From NCBI GenBank assembly GCA_021801255.1, contig JAJYYH010000010.1, positions 1-38,032 on the forward strand: a DNA stretch of 38,032 bases, given 5' to 3'. The translations under genes were made by a program, and so were the position numbers. A model generated the notes under the pieces. That model was given only the letters and a program-made list of their open reading frames with translations. It was not told where the DNA came from and did no database searches. Shown piece by piece: positions 24,273-32,144 of the stretch (its first letter is position 1; each line of letters opens with the position of its first letter). Origin of the DNA: Pseudomonadota bacterium. GTDB lineage: Bacteria > Pseudomonadota > Alphaproteobacteria > Acetobacterales > Acetobacteraceae.

Positions 24273-25769
24273 ATGTCTGAGGCAAGGCTGGATGTGATCG
24301 AGAGCGGGCTCGGCCATGCCGCCCGGCATCGCGACGAGGCGCCGCGCGAGCCGAGAATAGCGGCCGGGCTCTCGCCCAGCGTCGCGCTGTTCCTGCTCGA
24401 TGCCGTGCTGCTGGCGCTCGCCTGGCCGGCCTTACTCGCGTTCGGCCACGTCTTGCCCCACGCCACAGCGGGGGGATGGATCGCACTGCTGCTCTATCCC
24501 GCCGCCACGCTCGCCAGCCTCTACGCGCTTGGTCTCTATCGGCGTGACATGCTTCTCGAAACCCGCAAGGCGCTGGCGCGGCTGCCGCTGGCGATCGGGC
24601 TGGGCGGCGCGGCGGCGCTGGTGGCCAACGCGGCCCTGGCCCTGGCGCCAGGCGAGACGGGCATTCGCGAGCCGGCCTGGCTGTTTTCCGCGGCGCTGGG
24701 CTGCGGCTCGGCGACCGGCGCGGTGGCGCGGGTGGTATTTTATGGGCTACGCCGGCGCGGCCTGTTTCGCCGCCGCGTGCTCGTCATCGGCGCCGGGCGG
24801 CGGGCCTGGGATCTGGTCTGGATGCTCGGCAAGGAGGGGCGCGGCGTTCACTACAAGTTCGTCTTCATCCACGATCCGGTGTTCGGCGAGATCGACCCGC
24901 GCCTTGCCGATACCGCCGCCGGGCCGATCCTGCCCGCTAAAACGCGCGGCCCCGCTAAAACGCGCGGCGTGCTCGACGTGGCCCAGCGCTTCGGCGCCGA
25001 GCAGATCATCGTGGCGCCCGACGAGCGGCGCGGGATGGACCTCGATGTCCTGCTGGCCTGCAAGATCGCCGGTTTTCCGGTGAAGCAATATCTCGATTTC
25101 GTCGAGAAGGAAATCCGCCGCATCGACCTCAAGCGTCTGGAATTGGGCTGGCTGCTCTATGCCGAGGGGTTCCAGTTCGGCCTGATCAACCGGGCGTTGA
25201 AGCGCCTCCTCGATGTCGCGGTGAGCCTGGTTCTGCTGCTTTTCTTCACGCCCTTCCTGCTGGCGGCTGGCCTCGCGATCAAGCTCGACGATGGCGGGCC
25301 GCTGTTCTATCGCCAGGAGCGGGTGAGCCGGCACGGGCGGGTTTTTCGCATCATGAAACTTCGCACCATGCGGATCGATGCCGAGCGCCAGGGCGCGGTG
25401 TGGGCGGCGAGCCAGGACGCGCGCATCACCCGCATCGGCAAATTCCTCCGCCGCACCCGCATCGATGAGATGCCGCAGGTGTTCAACGTGCTGAGCGGGG
25501 CGATGTCGCTGGTCGGCCCGCGCCCCGAGCGGCCCAATTTCGTCACCATGCTCGCCGGGCAATTGCCGCTCTATCACGAGCGCCACGCCGTCAAGGCCGG
25601 GCTCACCGGCTGGGCGCAGATCAACTATCCCTATGGCGCCTCGATCGACGACGCCCGCTCGAAGCTGAGCTATGACCTCTATTACGTCAAGAATTTCAAT
25701 ATGCTGTTCGATCTGCTGATCATCGCGCAGACCTTGCGCGTGGTACTATGGCCGGGCGGCGTGCGCTGA
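24273..25769 (+). CDS. Polyprenyl-phosphate sugar transferase, PEP-CTERM-associated type
   Basis: The 498-residue membrane protein has several N-terminal helices (about residues 33-150), a Rossmann-like central domain (RVLVIGAGRRAWDLVWMLG) and a C-terminal bacterial sugar transferase domain: NRALKRLLDVAVSLVLLLFF, GGPLFYRQERVSRHGRVF, MKLRTM, RITRIGKFLRRTRIDEMPQ, NVLSGAMSLVGPRPERP and GLTGWAQINYPYG. It starts exopolysaccharide repeat-unit assembly by moving a sugar phosphate to undecaprenyl phosphate. The architecture resembles the EpsB-type transferases that co-occur with exosortase/PEP-CTERM systems. PEP-CTERM genes lie 5.5 kb downstream but no other polysaccharide gene is in the window. A small in-frame tandem duplication sits at residues 221-232. 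Confidence 0.88.
   Translation: MSEARLDVIESGLGHAARHRDEAPREPRIAAGLSPSVALFLLDAVLLALAWPALLAFGHVLPHATAGGWIALLLYPAATLASLYALGLYRRDMLLETRKALARLPLAIGLGGAAALVANAALALAPGETGIREPAWLFSAALGCGSATGAVARVVFYGLRRRGLFRRRVLVIGAGRRAWDLVWMLGKEGRGVHYKFVFIHDPVFGEIDPRLADTAAGPILPAKTRGPAKTRGVLDVAQRFGAEQIIVAPDERRGMDLDVLLACKIAGFPVKQYLDFVEKEIRRIDLKRLELGWLLYAEGFQFGLINRALKRLLDVAVSLVLLLFFTPFLLAAGLAIKLDDGGPLFYRQERVSRHGRVFRIMKLRTMRIDAERQGAVWAASQDARITRIGKFLRRTRIDEMPQVFNVLSGAMSLVGPRPERPNFVTMLAGQLPLYHERHAVKAGLTGWAQINYPYGASIDDARSKLSYDLYYVKNFNMLFDLLIIAQTLRVVLWPGGVR
24933..24968 (+). repeat. Perfect 18-bp tandem duplication, in frame
   Basis: The unit cccgctaaaacgcgcggc occurs twice back to back (24933-24950, 24951-24968), adding a second PAKTRG hexapeptide to the sugar transferase in the linker after its Rossmann-like domain. 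Perfect identity suggests a recent duplication that keeps the frame. Confidence 0.9.
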
Positions 25770-25924
25770 ATGAGATGCCGCTCTGTCATCCAACCTTCCC
25801 TTTCCCCCTCCCCTTCCCACCCTTCGCCTCCATTCGATCCGAGACAACCCGGCAAAAACCCGCGCCGCGTTAACCGGGCGGCAGCACTCTTGGGTCATTC
25901 TCGCAGCGTTGCGGAGGGAGAGAG

Positions 25925-27364
25925 ATGCCCTTGGATGCTGAGGTTCCGTTGGCCGGGGCGGCGTTGGCCGAGGCGGATCGCGTCGCGCCTGATCCGGCGC
26001 GGACGATTGCCGCGATTGCCGAGGATATTGGTCGGCTCGCGGTCGATATCGCCGACATCGCCGGCGATGTGCAGGAGGTCAATACCCTGCTCGATGGCCA
26101 GTCTCGGCAGGTCGGCGAGATCGGGCTGGCGAGTGGGGAGATTGTCGCCAGCAATCGGCTGATCGCCGAGACGGCGGCGGAGAATTCCCGGATGGCGGGG
26201 CGAGCGCGGCAGGATACCGAGGTTTCGGCAGCCGAGGTGCGGACCGCGCTCGGCGCGATCGAACGGCTGGTCACGGCCGCCGGGCTGATCCGCGGCCAGG
26301 TCGGCGCGTTCGGCGCCGCGATCCAGACGGTGGGAAAGGTTTCGCATAATATCGAACGCATCGCGCGCCAGACCAATTTGCTGGCGTTGAATGCGACGAT
26401 CGAGGCAGCGCGCGCCGGAGAGGCTGGGCGGGGGTTCGCGGTAGTGGCGAGCGAGGTCAAGGCGCTCGCCCGGCAGACCAGCGCCGCCACTGCGGAGATC
26501 GGCGCGACGCTCACCACCCTCACCGACGAGCTGAAACGCCTGCTCGGCCATGCCGATGACGGGGCACGGGAAGCGCGCGAGGTCAGCAAGAGCGCCACGG
26601 TCATCAACCAGGCGATCCAGACGGTGAGCGATGCGGTCAATCAGGTCGAGCGGAATGCCGAGCGGATTGGCGCGGAGACCGGCGAAATCACCGCGCGCTG
26701 CGAGAGTTTCGCTGCCGCCATCGAGGGCATGAAAGGGGGCATCGCCCGCTCGGCGGCAACGCTTGCTTTGGCCGCGGAGCGCACCGGCAAGCTGCTCGAG
26801 GCCAGCGAGCGGATCATGGTCGGCACCGCGATTTCCGGTTTCGAGACCACCGACAGCAAATTCATTCGCATCGCCCAGGACGTGGCGCGCCAGATCGAGC
26901 AAAGTTTCGCCGCCGCGCTGGCCGCTGGCGAGATTTCCGAGGATGATCTTTTCGACAAGGATTTGCGCCCGATGGCGGGCAGCGATCCGCCACAATACAC
27001 GACGCGCTATATCGATTTCCTCGATCGCGTGCTGCCGCCGCTGCATGACCCCGTGCTCGCGCTTGATGAGCGGGTGGTGTGGTGCGGCTGCACGGATCAC
27101 AATCTATTGATCCCGACCCATAACCCGCAATACCGCCAGAAGCACGGCGCTGATCCGGTATGGAACGCGGCGCATGGCCGCAACCGCCGCCGCTATACCG
27201 ACAAAACCGCCCGCGCGATCGCCGAGAGTCGGGCGCCGTTTCTGCTGCAAACCTATCGCCGCGACATGGGTGGGGGGAAATTCGCGCTGATGAAGGACGC
27301 CTCCGCCCCGATCCGGGTGAACGGGCGGCTCTGGGGTGGCTTGCGGGTGTGCTACCGGGTCTGA
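25925..27364 (+). CDS. Soluble methyl-accepting chemotaxis protein with C-terminal sensor domain
   Basis: The 479-residue protein has no membrane helix. Residues 25-320 form a long helical region with the chemoreceptor signalling tip [20 protein letters not shown] and [19 protein letters not shown] (about 148-186), which contacts CheA/CheW. Residues about 320-479 form a distinct sensor-like domain with [56 protein letters not shown] and [14 protein letters not shown], a pattern I know from the C-termini of other cytosolic chemoreceptors and which resembles a PAS/Cache-like fold. The receptor would sense an internal cue. ATG 25925 follows GGAGGG by six bases. No che genes are nearby. Three hairpin terminators follow immediately. 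The ligand is unknown. Confidence 0.88.
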   Translation: MPLDAEVPLAGAALAEADRVAPDPARTIAAIAEDIGRLAVDIADIAGDVQEVNTLLDGQSRQVGEIGLASGEIVASNRLIAETAAENSRMAGRARQDTEVSAAEVRTALGAIERLVTAAGLIRGQVGAFGAAIQTVGKVSHNIERIARQTNLLALNATIEAARAGEAGRGFAVVASEVKALARQTSAATAEIGATLTTLTDELKRLLGHADDGAREAREVSKSATVINQAIQTVSDAVNQVERNAERIGAETGEITARCESFAAAIEGMKGGIARSAATLALAAERTGKLLEASERIMVGTAISGFETTDSKFIRIAQDVARQIEQSFAAALAAGEISEDDLFDKDLRPMAGSDPPQYTTRYIDFLDRVLPPLHDPVLALDERVVWCGCTDHNLLIPTHNPQYRQKHGADPVWNAAHGRNRRRYTDKTARAIAESRAPFLLQTYRRDMGGGKFALMKDASAPIRVNGRLWGGLRVCYRV

Positions 27365-27394
27365 CGCCGCGGGTACCGCCATGGAATGCCGGGG

Positions 27395-27422
27395 TCTGGG
27401 GGCGACGCGCCCCCAGATTTTT
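27395..27422 (+). terminator. Rho-independent terminator after chemoreceptor gene (copy 1)
   Basis: A perfect 10-bp stem, TCTGGGGGCG / CGCCCCCAGA with loop ACG (27395-27417), is followed by five T residues. It stands 31 bases after the chemoreceptor stop codon. Confidence 0.8.
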
Positions 27423-27432
27423 CGCTTGATCG

Positions 27433-27462
27433 TCTGGGGGCAGCGCGCCCCCAGATTTTTTT
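27433..27462 (+). terminator. Terminator hairpin (copy 2)
   Basis: A 9-bp stem, TCTGGGGGC / GCCCCCAGA with loop AGCGC (27433-27455), is followed by seven T residues. It repeats copy 1 almost exactly and is 38 bases downstream of it. Confidence 0.75.
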
Positions 27463-27471
27463 GCGCGATCG

Positions 27472-27500
27472 TCTGGGGGCAGCGCGCCCCCAGACTTTTT
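27472..27500 (+). terminator. Terminator hairpin (copy 3)
   Basis: The same 9-bp stem and AGCGC loop recur at 27472-27494, followed by CTTTTT. The T-run is also the start of the adjoining 17-bp tandem repeat. Confidence 0.7.
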
Positions 27501-27563
27501 GCCTGACGCCTCTTTTTGCCTGACGCCTCTTTTTGCCTGACGCCTCTTTTTGCCTGACGCCTC
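27496..27563. repeat. Four perfect tandem copies of a 17-bp unit
   Basis: The unit tttttgcctgacgcctc is repeated four times without a mismatch (27496-27563), with a partial fifth (tttcgcc) after it. At 17 bp the unit would shift any reading frame, so it is noncoding. It abuts the third terminator hairpin. Confidence 0.95.
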
Positions 27564-27664
27564 TTTCGCCCAATGCTCGGGGATGCACCCAGGTTTCGGC
27601 AAAATCGCTTAATGGGCGAAAATCACAACACTTTATGCTATCTTTGGTTATTGGCTTTGCTGGG

Positions 27665-27693
27665 TTGGAGAATCATCGTTAACCGTCTATAAA
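27665..27693 (+). promoter_or_regulatory. Promoter of the GGDEF/EAL gene
   Basis: TTGGAG (27665-27670) and TATAAA (27688-27693) are 17 bases apart. The predicted start near 27700 precedes GGGAGG (27736-27741) and the original translation start around 27751-27763, which supports the view that the gene once began upstream of the TGA at 27847. Confidence 0.5.
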
Positions 27694-27762
27694 CTACATA
27701 ATCGTGCCTGATCTGTTACAAAAGCCCAAACTCCCGGGAGGCCGCATTGTTTGGTGCATGAC

Positions 27763-27849
27763 ATGAAGCCGCCCGATCTTGATAAACTTTTTTTTGAAAT
27801 AGAGCGCGTCATCCTGGCGGATCTGGCCTCGGGCCGCGATGTGGTATGA
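27763..27849 (+). pseudogene. N-terminal fragment of the GGDEF/EAL gene, ended by in-frame TGA
   Basis: ATG 27763 opens a 28-codon frame (MKPPDLDKLFFEIERVILAD and eight more residues) that ends at TGA 27847-27849. It is in the same frame as the large GGDEF/EAL gene, and the codons right after the TGA read LAQRLCEMVECRFPGRFASV, the natural continuation of a GAF domain. GTG 27754 or TTG 27751 are also possible starts, being 9-12 bases from GGGAGG at 27736. The simplest reading is a nonsense codon that separates 28 residues from the rest. Confidence 0.65.
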
Positions 27850-27870
27850 CTCGCGCAAAGGTTGTGTGAA

Positions 27871-30800
27871 ATGGTCGAGTGCCGCTTTCCTGGGCGGTTT
27901 GCGAGCGTTTTCGCAATCGGCGATGACGGCGATCTCCATCTCGTCGCGCGGGGCGCCGGGCCAGAGGCCGTTTGCAGCGCCACCTGGCGCCAGCCGATCT
28001 GGCACGAGGGCCAGCTGCTCGGGGTATTCGCGCTAACCGGGGACGATGGCGCCGCGCCAGCGGGCGCGGCGGACTGCCTGCTCCAGCACGCCGGGGCGGT
28101 TGCCGGCATGATCCTTCAGGTCGCGCGCCGCCAGGCCGAGCAGGAGCGCCAGCGCCAGCGGATGGAGCGACGGCAGGCGCTGCATGACGCGCTGCTCGCC
28201 GAGAGCGAGCTTTTGCTGCACGCCCGGCGCGAGGACGATCTCTTGGGCGAATTCTGCGCCCGCCTGGTCCCGCGCGGCCTGTTCCAGATCGCCTGGATCG
28301 CCCGGCCCGACGCGGCGGGCGTGCTCCAGCCGCTCGCCGCCGCCGGGGCTGCGGTGGCGGCGCTTGGCGACCTCACCTTCCGTCTCGACGACGATCCGCC
28401 GTCGCTGATTGCCACCAGCTGGAAAACCGGCCGGCCGGCCCATAACAACGACTATGTGGCGACGTCCCGCCATCTGCCCTGGCATGATTTCCTGCGGGAG
28501 AAGCAGTGGCACGCCGTCGCTGCCATTCCCATCCATCGCGACGGCGCGATCTTCGCGGTGCTCAATCTGGTCGCGACCGAGGCCGGTTTGTTTGACGCCG
28601 AGGTGCTGGCGCTTTGCGCGCGCGTCGCGGCCTTGCTCGGGCACGGCCTCGACGAGCTTGATCTCAAGACCCGCCTTGAGCAGGAAAAGCGCCAGCAATT
28701 CCACCTCGCCCGCCACGACCCCCTCACCGGTCTGCCCAATCGGCTGCAATTCGAGGAACATCTGCAGCGCGCCATTGCGCGGGCGCGCCGCCAGCAGACG
28801 CTGCTCGCCGTGGGCCTGCTCGATCTCGACGATTTCAAGCCGGTCAACGATAGCTGGGGCCACGCGGTCGGCGATTTGTTGCTGCGCCAGCTCGCCGAGC
28901 GGCTGCGCGCGTTGTTGCGCGCGAGCGATCTCCTGGCGCGTTTTGGCGGCGATGAGTTCGTCCTGGCGATCGAGGGGCTGACCAGCCTCGATGCCCTGCC
29001 CGGCGTGCTCGACCGCTTGCGCCGCGCCATCGAGACGCCCTTCGATCTCGGCGACGGCCGCGCCGTCTCGATCACCTTCAGCCTTGGCGTCGCCCTGGTT
29101 CCCGAGGATGGCAGCGAGCCCGACCTGCTGCTGCGCCGCGCCGATGCCGCGCTCTATCAGACCAAGGCCGGCAAGATCGGGCCCCATCGCGACTGGTGGC
29201 GCCGCTGGCGCGAGCGCGCGCCGACCGAGGGCGAGGGCGTGCTCGTTCTGCCCGATGCCTACGGCCCCGAGGCAGCGGCGCTGCTGGCCTCGGGCCAGAC
29301 CCTCTCGGTCGCGGTCGCCGAGGAGTTCATCAGCGAATTCTTCCGCCATCTGACAAACCATCCCCTGACCGCGACGGCCTTGCGCTTCGTCACCGACGAT
29401 GACCTGGCCTTCCTCAAGACGCGCCAGATCGCGTTGCTCACCGAGGTTCTCGCCCCCAGCGCCGACCGCGTCCCGTTCGGAAAATCAGCGCGGTTTTTCG
29501 GCCGCCTCTACGCACTGACGAATGTCGATTGCGCGATGATCGCCCAGGGCGTCGGGCTCTATCAGAACCTGCTCAGTCAGCGGCTGGCCGCCCTGCCGCT
29601 GCGCACCACCGAGCGCGCGCGCCTGGTCTCGGTGATCAACGCCCGCCTGCAGGATCTCACGGCGCTGCAGCTCGAGGCGCACGGCCAGACCCTGGCCGAG
29701 TATCACGCGCTGCTGGTGCGCCCGCTTCCAAGCGCCGAGACGCTGTGGGTGGACACGCTTGCCGCGCATCTTGAAGCGCTGGGGCGGCTCCCCGGCATCG
29801 TCGGCATCGAACTGCTCCGTCCCGACGCCGCGGGCACATTCCAGATCGAGGCCAGCGGCGGCACCATCGCCGAGACCATCCAGCCGAACTGGCGGCAGGA
29901 CGGATTGATGTCGGTGCTCGACGTCAACCGCCCGCAGGGCCGCGGCCTGCTGGCCAGCGCCTGGCGCACGCGAGAAATCCAGACCTGCCCGAGCTACGCC
30001 CACGATCCCCGCGTCGCGCCCTGGCGCGACGCCATGCGCAAGGCCGGCATCCGCAGCGCCGCGGTGCTGCCGGTGCGTGACACCCATGGCCGCGCGGCCT
30101 TCGTCCTGGCGCTGTTCGGCGCCTACCCGGGACAGTTCGAAGCCCTCTGGATGCGGCAATTCTGCACCGGGCTGATGCAGCGCCTGACGCTGATCTGGCA
30201 GCAGAGCCGGGTCAAATCCGCCGAGGTGGTGCCGGAAACCACCGCCGAGATCTGGCGTCAGCGCCTGTTTTCCGGCGGCCTCGAGATGTATTACCAGCCG
30301 CTGGTCAATCTCCGCACGGGCCAGCCGAGCAAGGTCGAGGCTCTGGCGCGGCTGGTGCTCGGCGATGGCGGCGTCATCGCGCCGGGGCAGTTTCTTCCGG
30401 TGCTCGGCGAGCACGAACTCGACCTGCTGTTCCGCCTCGGCCTCGCCCAGGCGCTGCGGCAGATCACCGTCTGGGATGACGCGGGGGTGCATCTCGATGT
30501 TTCGGTGAACCTGCCGCCGGCGACGCTGTTGCAGCCGGATTGTCCGCTCTGGGTGCGCGATGCCCTGGCGGCGGCAGGCATCGCGCCACGGCGGCTCCAT
30601 CTCGAAATCATGGAAACCGGGCGGGTCGGCGAGAACGAGGGGGGGCGCGACGCCATTCTCCACCGGCTCTCGCGCTTGGGCGTGCGGATCGTCATGGACG
30701 ATCTCGGTTCGGGCTATTCCAGCCTGCAACGCCTGCGCCTGCTGCCTTTCCACGCCGTCAAGATCGACCAGAGCCTGGTGCGCGATGTCTGGCGCGACCC

Positions 30801-31275
30801 GATCCGGGTGCTCGGTCTGATCGGCGCTCTGGTGCAACTCGGGCGCGATCTCGAACTGGACGTCGTCGTCGAGGGGCTGGAAAGCGACGATTTGGTTGAG
30901 GCGGCGGCGATCCTGCGGGCAGGGTCGGGCCAGGGTCACGCCCTGGCGCGGCCGATGCCGGGCGCGGCGATGCTCGGCTGGATGGCGGCCTTCACCCTCA
31001 AGGCCGATCCCACCGCCCCGCGCACCGCCCTAGGCGCCCTCGCGGCATTGTGGCGGCTCGAACACGGCGGCGACCCGCACCTCAGCGCGCCCGAGCAGAG
31101 CGCGCTCGGCCGCTTCATCGCCGGCCACGACCTCGGCGCCAGCCGCCTCGCCGCCCGGCACCGCGAACAGCACGCCATCGCCCGCGCCGAGGGTCCGCAA
31201 AGCCCGCGCTATCAGGCGCTGGCGGCCGAGATCCGCGCCGATTTGCAAGCGATGTGCCGCGCCGACGCCCCCTGA
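27871..31275 (+). CDS. Cyclic di-GMP turnover protein: GAF, GGDEF, globin-like, GAF, EAL
   Basis: Numbered from ATG 27871 (AAAGG nine bases upstream), the 1134-residue protein has a 5'-cut GAF domain (1-90), a second GAF (about 105-270), a GGDEF domain with HDPLTGLPNR and intact GGDEF at 359-363, and an inhibitory-site RASD at 350-353. A helical, globin-sensor-like region (about 465-600), a third GAF (about 630-770) and an EAL domain follow. EAL residues are complete: E823-A-L, DD at 943-944, K964 and E1001 with GQGHALARP. It should therefore be able both to make and to degrade cyclic di-GMP, under control of several sensor domains. A TTG at 27862 is an alternative start. Lacking membrane helices, it is cytosolic. 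The in-frame TGA upstream removes the start of GAF 1, so regulation may be altered. Confidence 0.88.
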   Translation: MVECRFPGRFASVFAIGDDGDLHLVARGAGPEAVCSATWRQPIWHEGQLLGVFALTGDDGAAPAGAADCLLQHAGAVAGMILQVARRQAEQERQRQRMERRQALHDALLAESELLLHARREDDLLGEFCARLVPRGLFQIAWIARPDAAGVLQPLAAAGAAVAALGDLTFRLDDDPPSLIATSWKTGRPAHNNDYVATSRHLPWHDFLREKQWHAVAAIPIHRDGAIFAVLNLVATEAGLFDAEVLALCARVAALLGHGLDELDLKTRLEQEKRQQFHLARHDPLTGLPNRLQFEEHLQRAIARARRQQTLLAVGLLDLDDFKPVNDSWGHAVGDLLLRQLAERLRALLRASDLLARFGGDEFVLAIEGLTSLDALPGVLDRLRRAIETPFDLGDGRAVSITFSLGVALVPEDGSEPDLLLRRADAALYQTKAGKIGPHRDWWRRWRERAPTEGEGVLVLPDAYGPEAAALLASGQTLSVAVAEEFISEFFRHLTNHPLTATALRFVTDDDLAFLKTRQIALLTEVLAPSADRVPFGKSARFFGRLYALTNVDCAMIAQGVGLYQNLLSQRLAALPLRTTERARLVSVINARLQDLTALQLEAHGQTLAEYHALLVRPLPSAETLWVDTLAAHLEALGRLPGIVGIELLRPDAAGTFQIEASGGTIAETIQPNWRQDGLMSVLDVNRPQGRGLLASAWRTREIQTCPSYAHDPRVAPWRDAMRKAGIRSAAVLPVRDTHGRAAFVLALFGAYPGQFEALWMRQFCTGLMQRLTLIWQQSRVKSAEVVPETTAEIWRQRLFSGGLEMYYQPLVNLRTGQPSKVEALARLVLGDGGVIAPGQFLPVLGEHELDLLFRLGLAQALRQITVWDDAGVHLDVSVNLPPATLLQPDCPLWVRDALAAAGIAPRRLHLEIMETGRVGENEGGRDAILHRLSRLGVRIVMDDLGSGYSSLQRLRLLPFHAVKIDQSLVRDVWRDPIRVLGLIGALVQLGRDLELDVVVEGLESDDLVEAAAILRAGSGQGHALARPMPGAAMLGWMAAFTLKADPTAPRTALGALAALWRLEHGGDPHLSAPEQSALGRFIAGHDLGASRLAARHREQHAIARAEGPQSPRYQALAAEIRADLQAMCRADAP

Positions 31276-31298
31276 CCCGCGCCGCGCGGGTCAGGGGG
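31268..31298. other. 14-bp perfect hairpin between convergent genes
   Basis: Arms 31268-31281 and 31285-31298 (CCCCCTGACCCGCG and its complement) form a perfect 14-bp stem with loop CCG. The TGA of the GGDEF/EAL gene (31273-31275) is inside the left arm. It lies between convergent genes and has no T-run; it may act as a bidirectional transcript end or protect both 3' ends. Confidence 0.8.
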
Positions 31299-31313
31299 GG
31301 ACGCCTCGGCCTA

Positions 31314-32027
31314 CTAGGCCAGCGCCCGCTTCCGCCGTGGGCGCAGCGTGCCGAATAGCGCGAGGCCGGTGCCGAGCAGGGCCAGCGCGCCGGGCTCGGG
31401 GACGCTTTCATGGGCGTCGAAGCTGCTGTTGGCGGCGCCCCCCGAGGCGGCGATGGTGATGACTTCCCGGAGCGCGTCGTTGCCCGAGAAGGTGAACGCG
31501 CCGCTGATGTCGCTGGCGAAGCTGGCGCCGCTGAGCACGCCCGAACTGGCGATCTGGGTGTAGCTCGAGCCGCCATCGGCGCTGGCATAGATGCTCTGTT
31601 GCTCGGCGATCGGCCCGGCGTTGGTGCCACCGATATTGCCGCTTACCGTTGTGGGACTGCCGATCGCGAGCCCGGTCTCGGTGAGCGTCATGGTCAGCGT
31701 GCCGGTCGCGCCGGTGATGTTCAGCGAGCTGAGATCGATTTGCGGCTGGTTCGCCGAGCCGATCATCGGCACCCCGGTGGCAAAGCCCGAGATGGTCTCG
31801 AAACTGCCATAGGGCGCGGAAAAAGTGAGCATGCCGGTCGCCGAGCTGTAGCTTTGGGCGGTGTAGCCGCTTTCGGAGAGCGTCAGGCTCAACATCGGCG
31901 TCGCCCGCGCCGCCGAAGCCAGGACGAGCGGCGATACCAGCAGGGTGGCGCCGAGCAACAGGCGCGCGCGGACGGAGAGGCGAGAACGGGTGGGCGGGGT
32001 GGCCCGAGGCGGGATGTGCTGCGTCAT
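31314..32027 (-). CDS. PEP-CTERM secreted protein
   Basis: The 237-residue protein has a signal peptide (about residues 18-43: RARLLLGATLLVSPLVLASA, cleaved near ARA-TP), a Ser/Thr/Gly-rich beta-type body, and a C-terminal PEP-CTERM tag: VPEPGALALLGTGLALFG followed by the basic end RPRRKRALA. Such tags direct cleavage and surface sorting by an exosortase (EpsH family). The body does not match a domain I recognise. ATG 32027 has GAGGAA eight bases upstream. It has its own promoter and converges on the GGDEF/EAL gene. No exosortase gene is in the window, so sorting would depend on one elsewhere. Confidence 0.9.
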   Translation of the reverse strand: MTQHIPPRATPPTRSRLSVRARLLLGATLLVSPLVLASAARATPMLSLTLSESGYTAQSYSSATGMLTFSAPYGSFETISGFATGVPMIGSANQPQIDLSSLNITGATGTLTMTLTETGLAIGSPTTVSGNIGGTNAGPIAEQQSIYASADGGSSYTQIASSGVLSGASFASDISGAFTFSGNDALREVITIAASGGAANSSFDAHESVPEPGALALLGTGLALFGTLRPRRKRALA

Positions 32028-32074
32028 CTTCGATTCCTCAATTAGTCTCGTTGTTCATCGTTGGTATCTTAATT

Positions 32075-32103
32075 TATATATCCCACCCCGCCCGGAGCGT
32101 CAA
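32075..32103 (-). promoter_or_regulatory. Promoter of the first PEP-CTERM gene
   Basis: TTGACG (32098-32103) and TATATA (32075-32080) on the minus strand are exactly 17 bases apart, inside an AT-rich island. Transcription should start near 32068, about 40 bases before the ATG. Confidence 0.65.
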
Positions 32104-32144
32104 TAATTTTAATCTAAAATTTTTCTTTGATACTCCCTGGAAAC

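Noticed and set aside
27395-27563. CRISPR array
   Set aside because: The repeats are short, lack unique spacers of regular length, and are terminator hairpins followed by direct tandem copies; no cas gene is present.
27788-27795. Run of eight T as a phase-variation switch for the GGDEF/EAL gene
   Set aside because: The codons on both sides of the TGA are in the same frame, so a slip in the T-run would break the frame rather than bypass the stop.
27763-27900. Selenocysteine insertion at the in-frame TGA
   Set aside because: No convincing SECIS-like stem directly follows the TGA, the position is in a sensor domain rather than a redox site, and an internal ribosome site with ATG 27871 gives a simpler explanation.
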